Notes under the pieces: generated by a model
Told to the model about the DNA's origin: nothing
The model's input: the letters and a program-made list of their open reading frames with translations, nothing else
Databases searched by the model: none
NCBI GenBank assembly: GCA_001067655.1
Contig: JUNU01000395.1
Location: 1-8,902 of the forward strand
Direction of reading: 5' to 3'
Source of the DNA: Neisseria lactamica
Lineage (GTDB): Bacteria > Pseudomonadota > Gammaproteobacteria > Burkholderiales > Neisseriaceae
Length of the DNA stretch: 8,902 nt
In this document: piece after piece, positions 6,498 through 8,902 of the stretch
How positions within the stretch are numbered: position 1 is the stretch's first letter
How the letters are laid out: every line of letters begins with the position of its first letter
Made by a program: the position numbers and the translations under genes

Positions 6498-6572
6498 TTT
6501 TTATCCTTTATCATGACCGTTTATCAAAACAGGTTTTCTTTATTGACAACCCTCTGCCAACAAATCTGAAGC

Positions 6573-6581
6573 ATTCTAACA
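6573..6581 (-). promoter_or_regulatory. Probable extended -10 of the slyD promoter
   Basis: On the minus strand the sequence reads TGTTAGAAT: an extended TG motif with TAGAAT, one base from TATAAT. No clear -35 is visible 17 bp upstream, as expected for an extended -10 promoter. It would give a leader of about 70 nt before the slyD start. Confidence 0.45.
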
Positions 6582-6661
6582 CACCGCCGTCATGCACGGA
6601 GATTTATCGCAAAATTATCAAAACTAACAATTATAAATTTATATGCACAATATTTAACATA

Positions 6662-6690
6662 TTGCACGCAAAAGCGTAAATTTTGATAAT
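6662..6690 (+). promoter_or_regulatory. Promoter-like site upstream of the lipoprotein gene (distal)
   Basis: TTGCAC (6662-6667), a 17-bp spacer and GATAAT (6685-6690), preceded by a very AT-rich stretch that could act as an UP element. The -35 lies in a dyad, TGCA-C-AATAT / ATATTGCA (6644-6653 / 6659-6666). The -10 lies in the right arm of a 10-bp inverted repeat whose left arm is ATTATCAAAA at 6614-6623. Transcription would start near 6697, over 360 nt before any gene of size. Confidence 0.35.
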
Positions 6691-6807
6691 CTTTATATCT
6701 GTGTAACTTTTTTACAACTTTTTGCTTTTATGCGCAACAACTGCCCGCATTTCATTCAAACCGATTGAAAACAAAGGCCCATAGCGTATTATTCGAATGT
6801 AAACGCA

Positions 6808-6842
6808 TGAAATAAATAAATTTTACTATACAATTTATTTCA
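6808..6842. repeat. 10-bp inverted repeat, TGAAATAAAT / ATTTATTTCA
   Basis: Perfect arms 6808-6817 and 6833-6842 around a 15-nt AT-rich centre. It could be a protein-binding dyad or a weak hairpin. In such AT-rich DNA, chance occurrence is quite possible. Confidence 0.4.
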
Positions 6843-6935
6843 AATGTACATTGAATAACAGCCAATGCGGACTAGTTTCACCCCCGTCTTTCGTCCATTT
6901 CAGATTGATTAAAAATTACTAATTCGTCCGTATCG

Positions 6936-6964
6936 TTGCACCGAAGCACCCTGTGGGGCATAAT
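6936..6964 (+). promoter_or_regulatory. Probable promoter of the lipoprotein gene (proximal)
   Basis: TTGCAC (6936-6941), an exact 17-bp spacer and CATAAT (6959-6964), the latter one base from TATAAT. The start of transcription would be near 6971, giving a leader of about 93 nt containing the hairpin at 7000-7019 and the palindrome at 7036-7049. Confidence 0.5.
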
Positions 6965-6999
6965 GCAGGAAATTCAGCAATGAATTTTTACTCTAAATG

Positions 7000-7030
7000 A
7001 AACGACTTATATGTCGTTTTGTTGTTTTGT
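7000..7030 (+). terminator. Terminator-like hairpin in the lipoprotein leader
   Basis: AAACGAC (7000-7006) and GTCGTTT (7013-7019) form a 7-bp stem with a 6-nt loop, followed by a T-rich run (TTTTGTTGTTTTG). It lies about 45 bp before the lipoprotein start and after its probable promoter. It may be an attenuator in the leader or the end of a short upstream transcript. The stem is short and only partly GC, so full termination is doubtful. Confidence 0.4.
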
Positions 7031-7035
7031 TCTAC

Positions 7036-7049
7036 TTAAATCGATTTAA
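7036..7049. promoter_or_regulatory. 14-bp perfect palindrome TTAAATCGATTTAA
   Basis: Directly abuts the Shine-Dalgarno GAAGG (7051-7055) of the lipoprotein gene. It could be an operator, an mRNA hairpin controlling access to the ribosome-binding site, or chance. No regulator is recognised. Confidence 0.4.
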
Positions 7050-7063
7050 AGAAGGTTCTCAAA

Positions 7064-7336
7064 ATGAAAAAATCTCTGATTGCTGCTGCTCTGTTATCTT
7101 TGGCTTTGGCTGCTTGTAACAAAGGCGCTGATACTGCTGCTCCTACCGCTTCCGGTGCTTCTGAAACTGCTGCTTCTGCCGCTTCTTCTGCAACTGAAGC
7201 CGCTTCTGCAGCTAACACCGCTGCTTCTGCTGCCAACACTGCCGCTTCTGCAGCTAATACCGCTGCTTCTGCTGCAACTGGTGCTGCTTCTGCTGCCAGC
7301 TCAGCTGCTGCTTCTGCCGCTTCTGCTGCAAAATAA
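7064..7336 (+). CDS. Small Ala/Ser-rich lipoprotein, Lip/H.8-like (90 aa)
   Basis: The signal peptide MKKSLIAAALLSLALAAC has a textbook lipobox (L15-A16-A17-C18). Cys18 would be lipidated, and Asn at +2 does not suggest inner-membrane retention, so an outer-membrane lipoprotein is likely. The signal peptide closely resembles that of the neisserial Lip (H.8) antigen as remembered. The mature part, however, is made of Ala/Ser/Thr/Asn rather than the AAEAP repeats of H.8, with almost no Pro or charge. Five seven-residue units occupy residues 46-80, three of them exactly AASAANT. The protein ends in SAASAAK, with a C-terminal Lys. Seven-residue Ala periodicity could form a helical coiled coil like the alanine-zipper part of Braun-type lipoproteins. 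GAAGG lies 8 nt before the ATG. The gene has its own promoter-like site and a strong terminator, so it is probably monocistronic and well expressed. Confidence 0.85.
   Translation: MKKSLIAAALLSLALAACNKGADTAAPTASGASETAASAASSATEAASAANTAASAANTAASAANTAASAATGAASAASSAAASAASAAK
7199..7303 (+). repeat. Five 21-bp tandem repeats inside the lipoprotein gene
   Basis: Units start at 7199, 7220, 7241, 7262 and 7283. Units 1 and 3 differ at one base, while units 2 and 4 share a different third-base pattern, giving a 42-bp higher-order period. In-frame gain or loss of units is possible without disrupting the protein. Confidence 0.8.
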
Positions 7337-7349
7337 TATTTTTACAGTT

Positions 7350-7384
7350 AAAAAAGCAGGATACGGATTGTATCCTGCTTTTTT
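7350..7384 (+). terminator. Strong rho-independent terminator after the lipoprotein gene
   Basis: A perfect 15-bp stem (7350-7364 / 7370-7384) with a 5-nt loop. The core GCAGGATAC pairs with GTATCCTGC and ends in six T followed by GTTTTT. It is symmetrical enough to work in both directions. It is not built from DUS; a single DUS follows at 7389. Confidence 0.93.
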
Positions 7385-7388
7385 GTTT

Positions 7389-7400
7389 TTCAGACGACCT
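7389..7400 (-). repeat. Single DNA uptake sequence (reverse orientation)
   Basis: TTCAGACGACCT is the reverse complement of AGGTCGTCTGAA. It lies just after the lipoprotein terminator and is not part of a hairpin. Confidence 0.85.
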
Positions 7401-7427
7401 TTACCGTTTTTCGCTTCCCTTATCCGC

Positions 7428-7435
7428 TATACAAT
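7428..7435 (+). promoter_or_regulatory. Possible -10 for the FAD dehydrogenase gene
   Basis: TATACAAT contains TACAAT (7430-7435), one base from TATAAT. A -35 is not clear. Transcription would begin about 30 nt before the ATG at 7471. The leader contains no evident Shine-Dalgarno. Confidence 0.3.
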
Positions 7436-7470
7436 CTTCCGTACACACACAAACCATCCTGCTGCCCGTT

Positions 7471-8838
7471 ATGCCCAATCCGTACGACCGTTTTCTTGAA
7501 TTCCTTTCCCCCGCTGAAATCCTCGAAGCCACTCCGGCCCTGTTAAACGACCAGCGCCGCCGCTTTGTTTCCGAACCGGACATCATCTTGCAACCGCATT
7601 CCATAGAAAATGTACAAGAAATCATGCGGTTTTGTTTTGAATACCGTATCCCCGTTACCCCGCAGGGCGGCAATACTGGTTTGTGCGGCGCAGCGGTAGC
7701 TTCCGGCGGCGTACTGCTCAACCTTTCCAAAATCAACCGTATCCGCGAAATCAACCTTGCCGACAACAGCATCACTGTCGAAGCGGGCGTAATCCTACAG
7801 AGCGTCCAAAAAGCGGCATCCGAAGCGGGCAGACTGTTTCCCCTCAGCCTTGCCAGCGAAGGCTCGTGCGAAATCGGCGGCAACATCGCCTGCAACGCCG
7901 GCGGATTAAACGTTTTACGCTACGGCAGCATGCGCGACTTGGTATTGGGTTTGGAAGTCGTCCTGCCTAATGGCGAACTTATTTCCCATCTCCAACCGCT
8001 GCACAAAAATACCACCGGTTACGACCTGCGCCACCTCTTTATCGGCAGCGAAGGCACGCTCGGTATTATCACCGCCGCCACGCTCAAACTCTTCGCCCGC
8101 CCGCAAACCATAGCGACCGCATGGGTAGGTTTAGATGACATCGAATCTGCCGTACAGCTTTTAACAGCCGTACAAGGGCATTTTGCCGAACGACTGACCA
8201 GTTTCGAGCTGATCAGTCGCCATGCTTTGGCATTGTCTTCCGAGTTCAGCTGTCTTAAACAGCCGACGGATGCAAACTGGCACGTTCTGCTCGAACTGAC
8301 TGACTCCGTTCCCGATGCCGCGCTCGACGAAAAACTTGCCGAGTTTCTCTATCAAAACGGCAAAGAAAACAGCATCATCGCGCAATCCGAACAAGAGCGC
8401 CTCGATCTGTGGACGCTGCGTGAAAACATTTCCGCCTCCCAGCGCAAGCTCGGCACCAGCATCAAACACGACATCGCTGTCCCGATTGTCCAAGTCGCCG
8501 CCTTTGTCCGTCAATGCGCACCCGCCTTGGAAACCCGCTTTCCCGGCATACAAATTGTCTGCTTCGGACATTTGGGCGACGGCAGCCTGCATTACAACAC
8601 CTTCCTGCCCGACGTATTGAGCAACGACGCTTACCGCTACGAAGATGCCGTCAACACCATCGTCTATGAACACATCCTCGCCTGCCACGGTACCATCGCG
8701 GCGGAACACGGTATCGGCACCATCAAGAAACACTGGCTCCCCAGCGTGCGCACCCCGTCCGAAATCGCCCTGATGCGTGCCATCAAAGTCCAGCTTGACC
8801 CGCACGACATCATGAATCCGGGTAAACTCCTGCCGTAA
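7471..8838 (+). CDS. FAD-linked 2-hydroxyacid dehydrogenase (D-lactate / D-2-hydroxyglutarate type)
   Basis: Flavoprotein of the GlcD/Dld/D2HGDH family, oxidising a D-2-hydroxyacid to the 2-keto acid, probably passing electrons to the respiratory chain. The 455-residue length is normal. The FAD-binding PCMH domain covers about 35-210: PVTPQGGNTGL (61-71), the PLSLASEGSCEIGGNIACN stretch (124-142), YGSMRDLVLGLEVVLPNG (151-168), KNTTGYDLRHLFIGSEGTLG (179-198). The C-terminal oxidase domain has KHDIAVP (332-338), FGHLGDGSLHYN (365-376) with likely metal-ligand His367 and His374, AAEHGIGTIKK (410-420) with Glu412, and the family ending LDPHDIMNPGKLL. There is no signal peptide or transmembrane helix, so any membrane link would be peripheral. 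The substrate cannot be fixed from sequence; D-lactate is favoured because Neisseria use lactate. The start at 7471 lacks a Shine-Dalgarno, but the next Met is at residue 52, inside the domain, so it is the only sensible start. Confidence 0.88.
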   Translation: MPNPYDRFLEFLSPAEILEATPALLNDQRRRFVSEPDIILQPHSIENVQEIMRFCFEYRIPVTPQGGNTGLCGAAVASGGVLLNLSKINRIREINLADNSITVEAGVILQSVQKAASEAGRLFPLSLASEGSCEIGGNIACNAGGLNVLRYGSMRDLVLGLEVVLPNGELISHLQPLHKNTTGYDLRHLFIGSEGTLGIITAATLKLFARPQTIATAWVGLDDIESAVQLLTAVQGHFAERLTSFELISRHALALSSEFSCLKQPTDANWHVLLELTDSVPDAALDEKLAEFLYQNGKENSIIAQSEQERLDLWTLRENISASQRKLGTSIKHDIAVPIVQVAAFVRQCAPALETRFPGIQIVCFGHLGDGSLHYNTFLPDVLSNDAYRYEDAVNTIVYEHILACHGTIAAEHGIGTIKKHWLPSVRTPSEIALMRAIKVQLDPHDIMNPGKLLP

Positions 8839-8850
8839 GCAATATTTCAG

Positions 8851-8902
8851 TATAGTGGATTAACTTTAAACCAGTACGGCGTTGCCTCGCCTTAGCTCAA
8901 AG
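8851..8902. mobile_element. Correia element (CREE/NEMIS), left end, cut by window edge
   Basis: Begins with TATAGTGGATTAA, the terminal inverted repeat, then the characteristic CCAGTACGGCGTTGCCTCGC and CTTAGCTCAAAG. This is the inverted counterpart of the end at 1-54. It starts 12 bp after the dehydrogenase stop codon, so the inverted repeat may act as the 3' end or processing site of that mRNA. The remainder of the element is outside the window. Confidence 0.9.

Larger units (their letters stand above)
6498..7063. other. Long AT-rich regulatory intergenic region
   Basis: 566 bp between divergent slyD and the lipoprotein gene. No convincing gene longer than about 40 codons is seen. It contains the slyD promoter, two plus-strand promoter-like sites, several inverted repeats (6614-6690, 6644-6666, 6808-6842) and the structured leader of the lipoprotein gene. 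A small RNA could be encoded here, but the sequence does not prove it. Confidence 0.5.

Noticed and set aside
6021..6569. 182-codon plus-strand frame opposite slyD
   Set aside because: Composition is that of an antisense frame, and slyD on the minus strand has clear FKBP motifs and a ribosome-binding site.
6614..6690. TTGAT-type half sites considered as an FNR-box
   Set aside because: No site matches TTGAT-N4-ATCAA; the two arms are about 57 bp apart.
7199..7303. Tandem repeats considered as a CRISPR array
   Set aside because: The units are contiguous 21-bp coding repeats without spacers, in frame with a lipoprotein.
7080..7499. Leu-rich 139-codon frame overlapping the lipoprotein gene
   Set aside because: It is the +1 reading of the GCT/TCT repeat, giving poly-Leu, and runs through the strong terminator. 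The lipoprotein frame has a lipobox and a ribosome-binding site.
1..8902. tRNA, rRNA or transposase genes
   Set aside because: None seen on either strand; the only mobile DNA is the two gene-less Correia ends.

Overview
This looks like a Neisseria chromosome fragment. It has many copies of the neisserial DNA uptake sequence (DUS), partial Correia elements at both ends, and recognisable neisserial housekeeping genes. Most DUS copies read AGGTCGTCTGAA, a dialect associated with commensals of the N. mucosa / N. sicca type. The copies flanking ilvD carry the GCCGTCTGAA core of the meningococcal / lactamica dialects. The window begins and ends inside Correia repeats, so it is probably one whole contig broken at repeats.

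Layout. 1-54: right end of a Correia element. 56-150: DUS hairpin and a likely minus-strand terminator. 178-1029 (-): AT-rich gene of immunity-protein character, preceded at 1035-1184 (-) by a headless C-terminal coding remnant, which suggests a degraded polymorphic-toxin/immunity cassette. 1222-1421: DUS hairpin, possible promoter with dyad, second DUS hairpin. 1422-3281 (+): ilvD, dihydroxy-acid dehydratase. 3365-3988 (+): FMN-dependent NADH-azoreductase. 4067-4969 (+): DUF4299-like protein. 5009-5902 (+): protein made of two copies of one domain. 5949-5998: perfect bidirectional terminator built from two DUS. 6018-6497 (-): slyD. 6498-7063: long AT-rich regulatory region. 7064-7336 (+): small Ala/Ser-rich lipoprotein with its own terminator. 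7471-8838 (+): FAD-linked 2-hydroxyacid (D-lactate-type) dehydrogenase. 8851-8902: left end of another Correia element.

Working together. ilvD (branched-chain amino acid synthesis), slyD (proline isomerase and metallochaperone) and the FAD dehydrogenase (respiratory hydroxyacid oxidation) are independent core functions, each with its own signals. The less ordinary material is the toxin remnant with its surviving immunity gene and the 4067-5902 gene pair. By eye, the C-terminal half of the immunity-like protein and each repeat of the 5009-5902 protein share a conserved pattern with the same internal spacing, suggesting a common fold.

Limits: all family calls come from reading translations. 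No database search, alignment score or folding calculation was run.
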